Below are positions 43,624 through 51,891 of a stretch of DNA of 64,000 nucleotides, piece after piece. Source of the stretch: Phycisphaerales bacterium (GTDB taxonomy: Bacteria; Planctomycetota; Phycisphaerae; Phycisphaerales; SM1A02); the NCBI GenBank assembly GCA_014238205.1, contig JABABM010000001.1, positions 1 through 64,000 on the forward strand, in the 5' to 3' direction. Under the pieces are notes generated by a model. It had not been told where the DNA came from. It did not search any database and saw nothing but the letters and a program-made list of their open reading frames with translations. Numbering within the stretch: the first letter of the stretch is position 1; the number at the start of each line of letters is the position of its first letter. A program made the position numbers and the translations under genes.

Positions 43624-44256
43624 ATGACGGCAATGCCAGCTACATTGAATGAACGGGTTCTCGTACTGAATCGCGGGTACGCCGCCATTCGTGTGGTGTC
43701 CGTCAGGGAAGCATTCCTGTTGCTCTTCCGCGAGGTGGCCGAGGTCATTTCGGTCAATCGTGGCCGGTACGAGATCTTCGACATCAACTCCTGGCTCGAG
43801 ATTTCTGATCTCCAGCGCATGTATGAGCGAGGAGATCATGACTGGATTCGTTGTGCTCGTCAGCATGTTGCAGCGCCCCGGATCATTCGCATTCACAGCA
43901 ACAATCGACAGCCCGATTACCACGTCAAGCTCAATCGCCGAAACCTGTTCGCCCGGGATGGCAATCGCTGCCAGTACTGCGGCAAACGGTTCCCGATCTC
44001 CGAGTTGTCGATCGACCACGTACTTCCCCAGTCACGTGGTGGTGAGCATACGTGGCAGAATCTGGTCTGTTCATGTGTTGCATGCAACTCCCGGAAGGGC
44101 AGCAGGACGCCGCTCCAGGCAGGCATGAGCCTGGTACGGGAACCACGGCAACCACGAAAAAGTCCTGATCGCCTGCTCAGGCTCCGCCGACGCCAGTACG
44201 AGGCCTGGAAGGTCTTCCTCAACGAGGCCTACTGGACCGTTGAACTGCATGACTGA
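43624..44256 (+). CDS. HNH endonuclease family protein
   Basis: 210 residues. The HNH site lies at about 113-160: RDGNRCQYCGKRFPISELSIDHVLPQSRGGEHTWQNLVCSCVACNSRKG, with two CxxC-type pairs for a structural zinc and the catalytic DH-N-H. An N-terminal 90-residue part (VLVLNRGYAAIRVVSVREAFLLLFREVAEVI) is the usual partner of planctomycetal and actinobacterial HNH proteins of this size. It probably nicks or cuts DNA, but the target is not known. GAGGAG stands seven bases before the ATG. Confidence 0.9.
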   Translation: MTAMPATLNERVLVLNRGYAAIRVVSVREAFLLLFREVAEVISVNRGRYEIFDINSWLEISDLQRMYERGDHDWIRCARQHVAAPRIIRIHSNNRQPDYHVKLNRRNLFARDGNRCQYCGKRFPISELSIDHVLPQSRGGEHTWQNLVCSCVACNSRKGSRTPLQAGMSLVREPRQPRKSPDRLLRLRRRQYEAWKVFLNEAYWTVELHD

Positions 44257-44279
44257 GTCAGTTCGCGTAGGTATTTGAA

Positions 44280-44918
44280 TCAGCGTTGTGTTGCTACTTC
44301 CGGGTTCAGGGAGCATGTGCCGGTGAGGCTTGCCTGGGCGAGGACGTGGCCCTCGATCGATTGCAGGACATTCGGGGCTCGGAAGTCGGTCCCCTCGATG
44401 GGGCACTTCTCTACATCAAGCGCGTAGATCGTGAAGTGGTAGTGGTGCAGTCGCTCGTCGTTCCAGGGTGGCGCGGGGCCGTCGTAACCGTGGTACACGC
44501 CTCCCATGTCCGGATCACCATCGAACCAGTCGGTGAAGTTGTTCACTCCCTGGCGGGCCCCGGTCGGCCCCGGAGGATCCTGCTTGCCGCCAGCCGTGAT
44601 GCCGGAAGAGCAGCATCCCTCGGCCAGTTCGGTGCAGTCAGTCGGAATGTCGATCATCACCCAGTGACAGAACTCGCAGCGGGGCAGGTCGTGGGGGACG
44701 ACGCGGCCTTCCTGGTTCACATCATCACCGACCGTAGGAACGTCGGGATCCATGCACAGCAGTGCGAAGGACCGGGTACCTTCGGGGGCTCCGCTCCAGG
44801 CCAGGTGTGGACTGATGTTGTCCGACATCCCCACGTGCGTTTCCAGGTCGATCCTGCAGAAGCAGTTCGTTGCTGGAATGGGTTCGCCATCGTTGTAACT
44901 GGTGCTGTTGAGTTCCAT
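44280..44918 (-). CDS. PEBP / YbhB-YbcL family protein
   Basis: 212 residues with the phosphatidylethanolamine-binding pattern: MSDNISPHLAWSGAPEGTRSFALLCMDPDVP, the anion pocket DxDxP-like part (DPDVPTVG), HWVMIDIP, GVNNFTDWFDGDPDMGGVYHGYDGPAPPWNDERLHHYHFTIYALD. Several Cys suggest structural disulfides or metal. The start at 44918 (MELNSTSYN) has AGGGGA upstream; the open frame before it adds 37 residues without family likeness. No signal peptide is seen from this start. Role unknown, as for most bacterial members. Confidence 0.9.
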   Translation of the reverse strand: MELNSTSYNDGEPIPATNCFCRIDLETHVGMSDNISPHLAWSGAPEGTRSFALLCMDPDVPTVGDDVNQEGRVVPHDLPRCEFCHWVMIDIPTDCTELAEGCCSSGITAGGKQDPPGPTGARQGVNNFTDWFDGDPDMGGVYHGYDGPAPPWNDERLHHYHFTIYALDVEKCPIEGTDFRAPNVLQSIEGHVLAQASLTGTCSLNPEVATQR

Positions 44919-44989
44919 GGTCCATGTTCCCCTGTATGAAGCAGGGAACCAGACTAGCGTGCACCTTGCATCACATCCAGTTCGGGGAA

Positions 44990-46654
44990 TCAGTGCGTGG
45001 CGGCGAAAGGAGCCTGGACCGGCCAGCATTCACCCCATGCGTCAAGCACGGCGAGCAGCTCGCCGATATTGATCAGGCCATCTCCATCGAGATCCATCTC
45101 GCCGCTCTCGTTCCAGTGACTGAGAACCAGCAGCAGATCCTGAATGTTGATCAACCCGTCTGGAGAGAAATCAGCCGGGCAGCCGGCCTCCCGGATCAGG
45201 TCGCCGAGGATCGTTGCGAAGAAGGCGCCGCCTTCAGAACCTGCCGGGTGCAAGAGGGCACCATCGAGCAACCGCCCGGCAATGGGTTCGGCGGTGAGAT
45301 CCGCCTGCAGTGCACCGAACTCGAAGTCATCGAATCCGTGTTCAAGGAGCCATTGCAGCGCCACGGGGTTTCCATCGAAGAGGATCCCGTCGGTGGCCGT
45401 GTAGATCGAGGCAGCAGCCACGTTCGTCCGGTCCGTCGCGATGTCGAAGGCGGCCTGCTTCTGCGCTGCAATCAGGGCATGCCCGTTGTCACCCGAGTAG
45501 GCGATCATGTGCGAGATGATGAGCAGGTGATGGACGTCCGGGAGGCCGATGTCCGAGGCGGCTGCATCAGTGAGGTCGATCATCCGTTCCATGCTCTGAC
45601 GGGCGGTCGTGTACCCGATGGATTCAGGGGCGAGGTACCAGGCGAAGAGGACCGGCTGTCCTGGATCGAGGGTCGTGACATCGAGCCAGTGCGTGAGTTG
45701 TTCCCCGGTGAACACCTTGTCATGCGTAGCGTTGCATGCAAGGTCATCTCCGAATCCCCTATAGGACCAGCTGTCATCGGCGATGTAGGAGTAGTACATG
45801 CCCGGGAGTCTGCTGCCCTGTTCATTCACCTGGTAGTAGATTGCCCCGGCGGCATCCAGGTACTGGTTCGTTCCGACCAGGGACGGGTCGATCGAGAGTG
45901 GAACCCGGATCGTCAGGTCGAGGTCGTTGAGCACGTCGATGTCCGGGAGTGCGGCATTGATCTGGCCTGGTGCGGGAGGTCGTCCCTCGGTGGGCAGGTC
46001 GCCCAGATGCAGGAAGCCCCTGCTGTGTCCTGCAAGGTCGAGGCTGGTGGAGGGACCGTCATGGTCCCGGAGGATGGCCGAAGGCAGTTGTTCAGCGTGG
46101 TTCGAAGCGGATCGAAAAAGAAAGCGCATCCGGACGAGATCCTCTGTTTCGCTGAACACGCCGTGTAGGCCCGGTTCCAGTCGTTCATTGAGCAGCCGGA
46201 ACTCGAGTACTTGGTCGTTCGTGCCGAGGACAAGATCCTTGGTGGTGCAGACCTCCTGGATTCCGCGGACGGGCAGCCCGAAGAACAACGGCTTGGATGC
46301 ATTGCGCTCGACGGTGTAGCCGTCGGGGTCGATGGACTGCACGAGGTGAAGTGGATCACATCGCTTTGCTGCGTAGATGATCCCGTGATTCCTCGCGGCG
46401 CCACCCTCGATGGAGCTGATCCGATCGATCGGCCATGTGTTGAGCGAGGCTCCCGGTACCCGTGAAGAATAGCTGGTGCAGAAGGAGTCACCCATCCAGA
46501 CGATCCGGACGTCTCCCCTGAGGAGTGTGGCCATGTCCTCGAGACCGACCGATGCCTGGTTTCCGGCGGATACCGGGTAACCGAATCCAATGGCTACGGC
46601 CGCTGAGCAGATGCTCGTAAGCCAGGCTCGTCTGTGCCAAGACATCGCATGCAT
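44990..46654 (-). CDS. Exported protein with SGNH-like motif and dockerin-like C-terminus
   Basis: 554 residues. Signal peptide (SICSAAVAIGFGYPVSAG). VRIVWMGDSFCTSYSSR near residue 50 is like block I of SGNH hydrolases, and DVHHLLIISHMIAY later might hold the His, but the assignment is tentative. The last 70 residues contain CPADFSPDGLINIQDLLLVL and MDLDGDGLINIGELLAVLDAWGEC, a pair of calcium-loop EF-hand-like repeats of the dockerin type I-like module that Phycisphaerae fuse to exported proteins. Probably cell-surface or extracellular. Two tRNA genes lie upstream on the other strand. Confidence 0.78.
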   Translation of the reverse strand: MHAMSWHRRAWLTSICSAAVAIGFGYPVSAGNQASVGLEDMATLLRGDVRIVWMGDSFCTSYSSRVPGASLNTWPIDRISSIEGGAARNHGIIYAAKRCDPLHLVQSIDPDGYTVERNASKPLFFGLPVRGIQEVCTTKDLVLGTNDQVLEFRLLNERLEPGLHGVFSETEDLVRMRFLFRSASNHAEQLPSAILRDHDGPSTSLDLAGHSRGFLHLGDLPTEGRPPAPGQINAALPDIDVLNDLDLTIRVPLSIDPSLVGTNQYLDAAGAIYYQVNEQGSRLPGMYYSYIADDSWSYRGFGDDLACNATHDKVFTGEQLTHWLDVTTLDPGQPVLFAWYLAPESIGYTTARQSMERMIDLTDAAASDIGLPDVHHLLIISHMIAYSGDNGHALIAAQKQAAFDIATDRTNVAAASIYTATDGILFDGNPVALQWLLEHGFDDFEFGALQADLTAEPIAGRLLDGALLHPAGSEGGAFFATILGDLIREAGCPADFSPDGLINIQDLLLVLSHWNESGEMDLDGDGLINIGELLAVLDAWGECWPVQAPFAATH

Positions 46655-46873
46655 GAAAGTCTTCCCCCCCTGGGATTGAACCCATGGAATGAACTCACGG
46701 GTTTCGCCTGAACTTCCAGAATTTCATTGTGTGTCCTCCTGTGAATGATCGCAAGAAGAACTCTGAGAACTGGCGTTGATTGGGCATTGTTCCGTTATTT
46801 GGAGCGGATACATGGGTTCCGCATCTGCATCCTTCGAGGCCCCGGGGTCCTTTTCGTCTTCACCATGGGCACG
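46655..46873. other. Intergenic region upstream of tRNA-Ser and the SGNH/dockerin gene
   Basis: No credible gene. It must carry the minus-strand promoter of the 554-residue gene and the plus-strand tRNA promoter at its right end. GGGGGG stands ahead of the minus-strand ATG. Confidence 0.4.
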
Positions 46874-46879
46874 TAGAAT
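46851..46879 (+). promoter_or_regulatory. Promoter of the tRNA-Ser/tRNA-Pro operon
   Basis: TAGAAT at 46874-46879 is a good -10 box, ending 11 bases before the tRNA. A 17-base spacer leads to TTTTCG at 46851-46856, a poor -35. Confidence 0.6.
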
Positions 46880-46890
46880 GCCCCGTTACC

Positions 46891-46977
46891 GGACAGGTGT
46901 CCGAGTGGCTTAAGGAGCACGCTTGGAAAGCGTGTGTGCGTTTCGGCGTACCGTGGGTTCGAATCCCACCCTGTCCG
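46891..46977 (+). tRNA. tRNA-Ser (anticodon GGA)
   Basis: Acceptor GGACAGG pairs with CCTGTCC; the anticodon stem/loop centre CTTGGAAAG gives GGA, reading UCC and UCU. A long variable arm (GTGTGCGTTTCGGCGTACC region) is typical of serine tRNA. The T arm holds GGGTTCGAATCCC. The discriminator G is followed by CTT, so the CCA end is not encoded. Confidence 0.95.
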
Positions 46978-46986
46978 CTTCGAGTA

Positions 46987-47061
46987 CGGGCTGTAGCGCA
47001 GCTTGGTTAGCGCGCTTGACTGGGGGTCAAGAGGTCGACGGTTCGAATCCGTCCAGCCCGA
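46987..47061 (+). tRNA. tRNA-Pro (anticodon GGG)
   Basis: Acceptor CGGGCTG pairs with CAGCCCG. The anticodon loop CTGGGGG between CTTGA and TCAAG gives GGG for proline CCC/CCU. The T arm is GACGGTTCGAATCCGTC. It lies nine bases after tRNA-Ser, so both are cut from one transcript. CCA is not encoded. Confidence 0.95.
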
Positions 47062-47074
47062 TTGAAGAGGATGA

Positions 47075-47106
47075 AACAACGCCGTGGCATGCCACGGCGT
47101 TGTTGT
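47075..47106 (+). terminator. Perfect palindrome terminator
   Basis: A 30-base perfect inverted repeat centred at 47089/47090 (arms start AACAACGCCGTGG) follows tRNA-Pro by 13 bases. It is followed by GTAATT only, so the T run is weak, but the arms themselves end in TTGTT. As a symmetric element it can also end the convergent reprolysin transcript. Confidence 0.7.
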
Positions 47107-47133
47107 AATTCTAGGTTCCACGCTGGTCCAGGA

Positions 47134-49329
47134 TCAGTCCCATGCGCCGATGACGATGAGGAGATCCTCAACATCGACCGTGCCATCCATGTTCAGATCC
47201 GCATGGCAGGGTTCACCGGGTGGGCAGGGACCCCACTGGATGATGACCTCGAGCAGGTCCAGCACATCGACGATCCCGTCCCCGGTGGCATCCCCGACGA
47301 CTTCGACCTCGTGGGACCACATCGAATCGGGCACGACCTGCTTCTCCAGTCCGCCACCCTCGATTCGAACGATGCAGCCGGCACCGCCACCACGTTCAAA
47401 GAACTCGACGCGTATGGCATGAAGACCTGCTCCAAGGAGTATTGATCCACTCTTCTCGACCATGCCGTGGAGTCCATCGTTGTCGACGATCAGTTCATCG
47501 CCGATGTACAACTTCGATCCATCGTCGGAGTCGGTGTACAGCGTGTAGGACTGTGTTTCCGGAACATCGATGAATCCCGTGAAGACGGCACCGAAGTCGT
47601 CGGAAAGTCCAGACCCGGCAAACTCGCCCCCGGTACTGGGGTAATCGACATTCGCAACCACCTCCTCGAGGTAGGGTTCGAGCGTGTCGAAGTCCGGGAG
47701 AACCTGCGGGTTGTCCAGGTCGTAGTAGGCGACCATGGATCCGGGCTCGGTTGCTGCCGGGGTATCAGGTTCACGTCCACTGACGAGGACTACGAGCACG
47801 GCGCCATCTGCGTGCTGTCCACTGCCATCGATGATCTCGTAATGGAAGGCGTCGCCATCATCCGTGGAACTCTCCGGGGAGGTGTACCTGAGAATCGCCT
47901 GCTCGATGTCTCCGTCCACCAGTTCGACCAGCCCTCCATCGACCGAGCTGGTATCCCAGTCGAAGAGAGTGACGCTGCTGCAGTCATTCGTATAGTCGTT
48001 CATGAGCACGGGAACATCGACGGTCTGGCCGAGCAGTGACTGGACGATGTCGACCCCCGCGACAGGTGGTGAACCATCACCTGCCAGCTCGCAGCCAATA
48101 CCGGTATCGAGGTAGTTCGTGATCACGTCCTGCACCTGTGGATGGAAGGCGAGAACGATGTTGGACATGCCGCCACTGCAGGTATGGCAGTAACTCATGA
48201 TCGTGCCCAGGTTCGCGTCGGTGCAGTCTCCATTGCCACATCCATCGATCGGTGGGCTGTAGGAATCATGGGTATGACCCGTTCCACAGTTGTGTCCAGT
48301 TTCATGTGCAACAACCATGGGATCCCAGTTTCCGCCATTGTTGTCTTCGAGCGGGATGGGGAATGAACCGTTCATGTTTCCAGAGACGGCATAGCCCTGG
48401 CTGCTGCAGACACCGTTGAGGTAGGCAACGCCTCCACCGAGGTTCCGACCACTGAGCATGTGGGCGAGATGACGATCTACATGATCCATCTGCGAGTTCC
48501 AGTGTCCCTGGAACTGGTAGAGCTGGTTCGTTGAATCACCGGCATTCCATGGATCATTCGAGTCGAACCAGATGCGTACATAGGTCACCATCAGGGCGAT
48601 GCCGATGTCGCGGTCATAGACCGAGGAGACTGCGCCGAAGAGTGTCAGGACGTATTCCGCGGCGGCCTCGGTGTTTCCACCGAACAGCCCGGTGAATTCC
48701 CAGTCGGTGTCCACGGCAATACGGAGTGCCAGGCAGGAGAGGTCGCCCCTTGCAACCGTGTTGTCTGGAATTTCCAACTCATCCTGCATCAGTTCATCCG
48801 CTGCGCACCGGACGTTGGCCCAGTTCATGTCGGCCGGATCGATGGAGGCCATGTCATAGATCGCGGTCCAGCCCTCCTCGGGGTGGGTCGTGATCACGTG
48901 CAGTTGATCATCACGCTCGATCCATCCATTGGCCATCCGCTCTCCAAGGGCAAGGAAGACATGGGAGTCGGGTTCGCCGACGATGGTGCCGTGGAACATG
49001 TCGAGGGAAGGCCGGTCGAGGAACTGCCGCGCAAGGCTGCCCCCGGGGAGTACCGAGGCTGCTTCCATGATCGCATCCGGTTCAAGTACCTCGAGGCGAA
49101 CCAGATCGAGATCAACACTCGAATCCGCGTCAATGGGAACACCCCTGAGCAGGACTGCCTGCTTCCCAGCCAATTCATGTCGATTGACCATGAGTGCCTG
49201 TCCACCAAATTCCGAGACGGAAGGGGGGGTACTCTCGGCTCGTGCCAGGGGCTTGTCAGCGGCCGATACTGTTTGGACGGCCAGCAACAGGCCAAGCAGG
49301 AGTACCGGTGAGAGTTTCATTGGATGCAT
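47134..49329 (-). CDS. Exported reprolysin-like zinc metallopeptidase with PA14 and dockerin-like domains
   Basis: 731 residues. Signal peptide (LLLGLLLAVQTVSAA). The catalytic domain contains HETGHNCGTGHTHD near 342, the M12B/metzincin zinc motif HExxHxxGxxH, and IMSYCHTC where the Met-turn is expected. A beta part and a PA14-like sugar-binding domain (TGFIDVPETQSYTLYTDSDDGSKLYIGDELIVDND) follow at about 560-660. The end, GDATGDGIVDVLDLLEVI and ADLNMDGTVDVEDLLIVIGAWD, is the dockerin-like calcium module also seen in the 44990 gene. ATG 49329 has GGAAGG upstream; the open frame runs 21 codons further. Probably a secreted or surface protease that breaks down proteins. Confidence 0.93.
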   Translation of the reverse strand: MHPMKLSPVLLLGLLLAVQTVSAADKPLARAESTPPSVSEFGGQALMVNRHELAGKQAVLLRGVPIDADSSVDLDLVRLEVLEPDAIMEAASVLPGGSLARQFLDRPSLDMFHGTIVGEPDSHVFLALGERMANGWIERDDQLHVITTHPEEGWTAIYDMASIDPADMNWANVRCAADELMQDELEIPDNTVARGDLSCLALRIAVDTDWEFTGLFGGNTEAAAEYVLTLFGAVSSVYDRDIGIALMVTYVRIWFDSNDPWNAGDSTNQLYQFQGHWNSQMDHVDRHLAHMLSGRNLGGGVAYLNGVCSSQGYAVSGNMNGSFPIPLEDNNGGNWDPMVVAHETGHNCGTGHTHDSYSPPIDGCGNGDCTDANLGTIMSYCHTCSGGMSNIVLAFHPQVQDVITNYLDTGIGCELAGDGSPPVAGVDIVQSLLGQTVDVPVLMNDYTNDCSSVTLFDWDTSSVDGGLVELVDGDIEQAILRYTSPESSTDDGDAFHYEIIDGSGQHADGAVLVVLVSGREPDTPAATEPGSMVAYYDLDNPQVLPDFDTLEPYLEEVVANVDYPSTGGEFAGSGLSDDFGAVFTGFIDVPETQSYTLYTDSDDGSKLYIGDELIVDNDGLHGMVEKSGSILLGAGLHAIRVEFFERGGGAGCIVRIEGGGLEKQVVPDSMWSHEVEVVGDATGDGIVDVLDLLEVIIQWGPCPPGEPCHADLNMDGTVDVEDLLIVIGAWD

Positions 49330-49410
49330 GTGTCGGAACCTTCCACTCATTCGAGGTTCCAGTATTGGAACATGGGACCCCGGCTCAAACAAGGAACAAA
49401 GGTGTAGAAA

Positions 49411-50127
49411 TCAGGTTCCAGGCCACTCAAGCAGGTGTTCCTGCTCAAGTGGGTCCGGTATGTCGTCGAAACCAACGGCCATCTCGTCTGTGAATGGCCC
49501 GATGGCATTCCGGTGGATCGAGGTGCAGACGCCTCCCGTGCCAAGAGCCAGTCCAAGATCACGGGCCAGGCTCCGCACATAGAAGCCCTTGCCACAACGG
49601 ATCGAGAGATCGACAAGAGGCCATGTGTAGTCCAGGAGGACAATTTCGTGGAGTTTGACGGGTCTTGGCTCCAGTTCAAAGTGATCCGTCGGGTCCTTCC
49701 TTGCACGTTCGTAGGACCGCTTTCCATTCCGCTTGATGGCGCTGTAGATCGGTGGAGCCTGCATGCATGTGCCGATGAAGTTCTCGAGTGCAGCTTCAAC
49801 AGTCATGCGGTCCGGAGGCGAGGAGATCTCGACAGGATCCACATCCAGTTCAAGATCGAACGATGCGTTCGTGATCGAGAGATCGATGGTGGTCCTGTAC
49901 TGTTTTTCCAGGGCCATCAGGGAGTCAAGGCGTTTTGTCGCCCGACCGAGGCCCATGACCAGTACGCCTGTTGCCAGCGGGTCAAGAGTGCCGGCGTGAC
50001 CTGTTCTTGCACCTCTCGCTCGCCCACGGACCCGGGAGACGATGCCCATGGAGGAGAGGATCGGCGGCTTGTTCACGATGAGCAGGCCGTTGATACGGAG
50101 TCGTTGTTCCTCCTTGTTCCGGTTCAC
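49411..50127 (-). CDS. truB: tRNA pseudouridine(55) synthase
   Basis: 238 residues. GHAGTLDPLATGVLVMGLGRATK contains the catalytic Asp of the TruB family (GTLDP), and CGKGFYVRSLARDLG and PPIYSAIKRNGKRSYERAR fit the substrate loops. It makes pseudouridine 55 in the T loop of most tRNAs. GTG start overlaps the lspA stop (GTGA). The C-terminal PUA domain appears shortened. Confidence 0.95.
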   Translation of the reverse strand: MNRNKEEQRLRINGLLIVNKPPILSSMGIVSRVRGRARGARTGHAGTLDPLATGVLVMGLGRATKRLDSLMALEKQYRTTIDLSITNASFDLELDVDPVEISSPPDRMTVEAALENFIGTCMQAPPIYSAIKRNGKRSYERARKDPTDHFELEPRPVKLHEIVLLDYTWPLVDLSIRCGKGFYVRSLARDLGLALGTGGVCTSIHRNAIGPFTDEMAVGFDDIPDPLEQEHLLEWPGT

Positions 50128-50831
50128 GATGCGGCAGGGGCAGGCTTGTCGTCAGCAGGCTGCCTCTCCTTTCGCCGGTCACACATGTGCAGGTGGATCA
50201 ACAGCAGCCCCATTCCCGTAAGCAGCATTACGTCGGCAATATTGAATACCCACGGAAACAGTTCCGGGTTTCCCCCGGGCCAACTCCAGTTGAAGGGGAG
50301 GTGGCGATCCGGGAAGAGGTGGAGGAAATCACGCACCCTGCCGAAGATGAGTCGGTCCCAGAGGTTGCCAAGTGCTCCAGCAAGAACGAGACCGAGCCCG
50401 ATGTGAGCCATCGTGCTTCGTTCCGACATCCAGCGTGTGAAGATCCAGAGACAGACTCCAAGTGCAACCAGGGTAAAGCCGATGAAGAACCCTCTTTTAT
50501 CTGCTCCGATTCCAAAGACCGCGCCGGAGTTCAGCACAAGATGCAGGTTGAGTATTCGCCCGGGCACGAGCACGACGCTTTCGTGTGGCGGTATCGGGTG
50601 GTAGTTCGCATTGTTGATCAAGGCAGTCCGATCAATTACGACAGGGTGATCGGCAACGGAATGAAAGCTCCAGGACTTGGTCCCGAGATCAAGAGCCAGC
50701 CCGAACACCATCACGAGCAGCAGGATGAGCCAGGCTCGTCCTGATCGCCACGCGGGACGATCCCTCGACGCTTGAAGGGAGGTTGTTTCAGAACCATGCA
50801 GTGGAGCCGCAGGCAGGTCGTTCGAATTCAT
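50124..50831 (-). CDS. lspA: Lipoprotein signal peptidase
   Basis: 235 residues, longer than the usual 160. A hydrophilic N-terminal extension of 35 residues precedes helix one. LNSGAVFGIGADKRG holds the NxGxxFG motif, GNLWDRLIFGRVRDF the first catalytic Asp and FNIADVML the second. The stretch VADHPVVIDRTALINNANYHPIPPHE between helix one and the motif is an extra loop outside. LspA removes the signal peptide from diacylglyceryl-prolipoproteins, matching the many lipoprotein genes here. Overlaps both neighbours: TGATG with the DksA-like gene and GTGA with truB. Confidence 0.94.
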   Translation of the reverse strand: MNSNDLPAAPLHGSETTSLQASRDRPAWRSGRAWLILLLVMVFGLALDLGTKSWSFHSVADHPVVIDRTALINNANYHPIPPHESVVLVPGRILNLHLVLNSGAVFGIGADKRGFFIGFTLVALGVCLWIFTRWMSERSTMAHIGLGLVLAGALGNLWDRLIFGRVRDFLHLFPDRHLPFNWSWPGGNPELFPWVFNIADVMLLTGMGLLLIHLHMCDRRKERQPADDKPAPAAS

Positions 50832-51763
50832 CAGGCCCTGACGCCGCGTTCGATCTGTCGCTTGGCGTCAATGCTGTACTTCGCCCACGGTTTGGCAAGG
50901 AGTCGTTTCTGTCGGATCGGCTCACCAGTCAGTTCGCAGACTCCATACGTCTTGTCACGGATTCGGATCAGGGCTTCATCAATTTCCTTGATGCGTGTCC
51001 GCTCACTCTCAGCCATCCCGAGCATGAGGTCTTGCTCATATGCATCCGATCCGACATCAGCCATGTGGATCGGCATGTTCGAAGTGTCTCCATCATCACT
51101 GCGAAGCGCTTCGTTTTCCATCGAGTCGACGGCATGAAACAGTTCCCTGCGCTTGTTTAGCAGGAGCGATTCGAACTCCTTGAGTTCTGATTTGGACAAC
51201 GGTGTCTTCAACTTCGAGACATCGATCTTGGAAGTGGATTTGGAAACGGCGTCGGAACTGCTTCGTTTCTTCTTGGGCATCTTTTCGGGATCGGTCACGA
51301 TCTTCCGAATCCTGCGCCCGTTGATGAAGACGTATCCCTTGTCGTCTGCTTCAGAGTTGATGACCGCTTCCTGGACGGTCAAACGACGTCGCTTGCCTCC
51401 CGTTGAGGGTCCCTTCTTGGAATCCGTTGAAGACTTTTTGCCCTTCTTCACCTTCTTGGCAGGCGTCTCTTTCTTTGATCCAGCCTTCTTCTTTGAAGGG
51501 GCCTTCTTCTTCGGGGCAGCCTTCTTCTTCGAAGCAGCCTTCTTCTTCGAAGCAGCCTTCTTCTTCGGGGCAGCCTTCTTCTTCGGGGCAGCCTTCTTCT
51601 TCGGGGCAGCCTTCTTCTTCGAAGCGGCCTTCTTCTTTGGGGCAGCCTTCTTCTTTGAAGGGGCCTTCTTCTTTGAAGGGGCCTTCTTCTTCGGGGCAGC
51701 CTTCTTCTTCGAAGCGGCCTTCTTCCCGGATTTCTTTGTACGGGTGACTTTCTTAGCAGCCAT
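50831..51763 (-). CDS. DksA/TraR-like protein with histone-H1-like lysine-rich N-terminus
   Basis: 310 residues. Residues 16-99 are 14 hexapeptide repeats of the type AASKKK, AAPKKK, APSKKK, ending in AGSKKE, so a highly basic tail like histone H1. Residues 140-185 are basic and Ser-rich. The last 110 form a DksA/TraR fold: FESLLLNKRRELFHAVDSMENEAL (coiled-coil) then IRDKTYGVCELTGEPIRQKRLLAKPWAKYSID. In DksA four cysteines bind zinc; here only one Cys remains (ELTG and KYSI replace the others). So the zinc site is lost. The protein probably binds DNA and perhaps RNA polymerase. It heads the lspA-truB operon. Confidence 0.88.
   Translation of the reverse strand: MAAKKVTRTKKSGKKAASKKKAAPKKKAPSKKKAPSKKKAAPKKKAASKKKAAPKKKAAPKKKAAPKKKAASKKKAASKKKAAPKKKAPSKKKAGSKKETPAKKVKKGKKSSTDSKKGPSTGGKRRRLTVQEAVINSEADDKGYVFINGRRIRKIVTDPEKMPKKKRSSSDAVSKSTSKIDVSKLKTPLSKSELKEFESLLLNKRRELFHAVDSMENEALRSDDGDTSNMPIHMADVGSDAYEQDLMLGMAESERTRIKEIDEALIRIRDKTYGVCELTGEPIRQKRLLAKPWAKYSIDAKRQIERGVRA
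51467..51718. repeat. Tandem 18-base repeats encoding lysine-rich hexapeptides
   Basis: Fourteen imperfect 18-base units such as GCAGCCTTCTTCTTCGGG (plus strand), differing mainly at the second and third residue of each unit. They encode the H1-like tail of the DksA-like protein in frame, so they are coding repeats, not a CRISPR array. Number of units is likely to vary between strains by slippage. Confidence 0.9.
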
Positions 51764-51891
51764 CAGGTAGTGCCCAGAATATTCACAAGTTGTTGTTAAA
51801 GATCAACTTAGCGAAACCAGTCGCTTTGGCTGGTTAAGTCGGGGGATTGTAGGGTTCATGGGGGTCCTCGTCAACGCACTGGTCAACGGCG

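Noticed and set aside
44924-46168. 414-residue plus-strand frame
   Set aside because: Antisense to the dockerin-tailed exported protein, whose frame has a signal peptide and family motifs.
51467-51718. CRISPR-like regular repeats
   Set aside because: The repeats are contiguous, 18 bases, in frame and encode KKK hexapeptides; no spacers and no cas genes.
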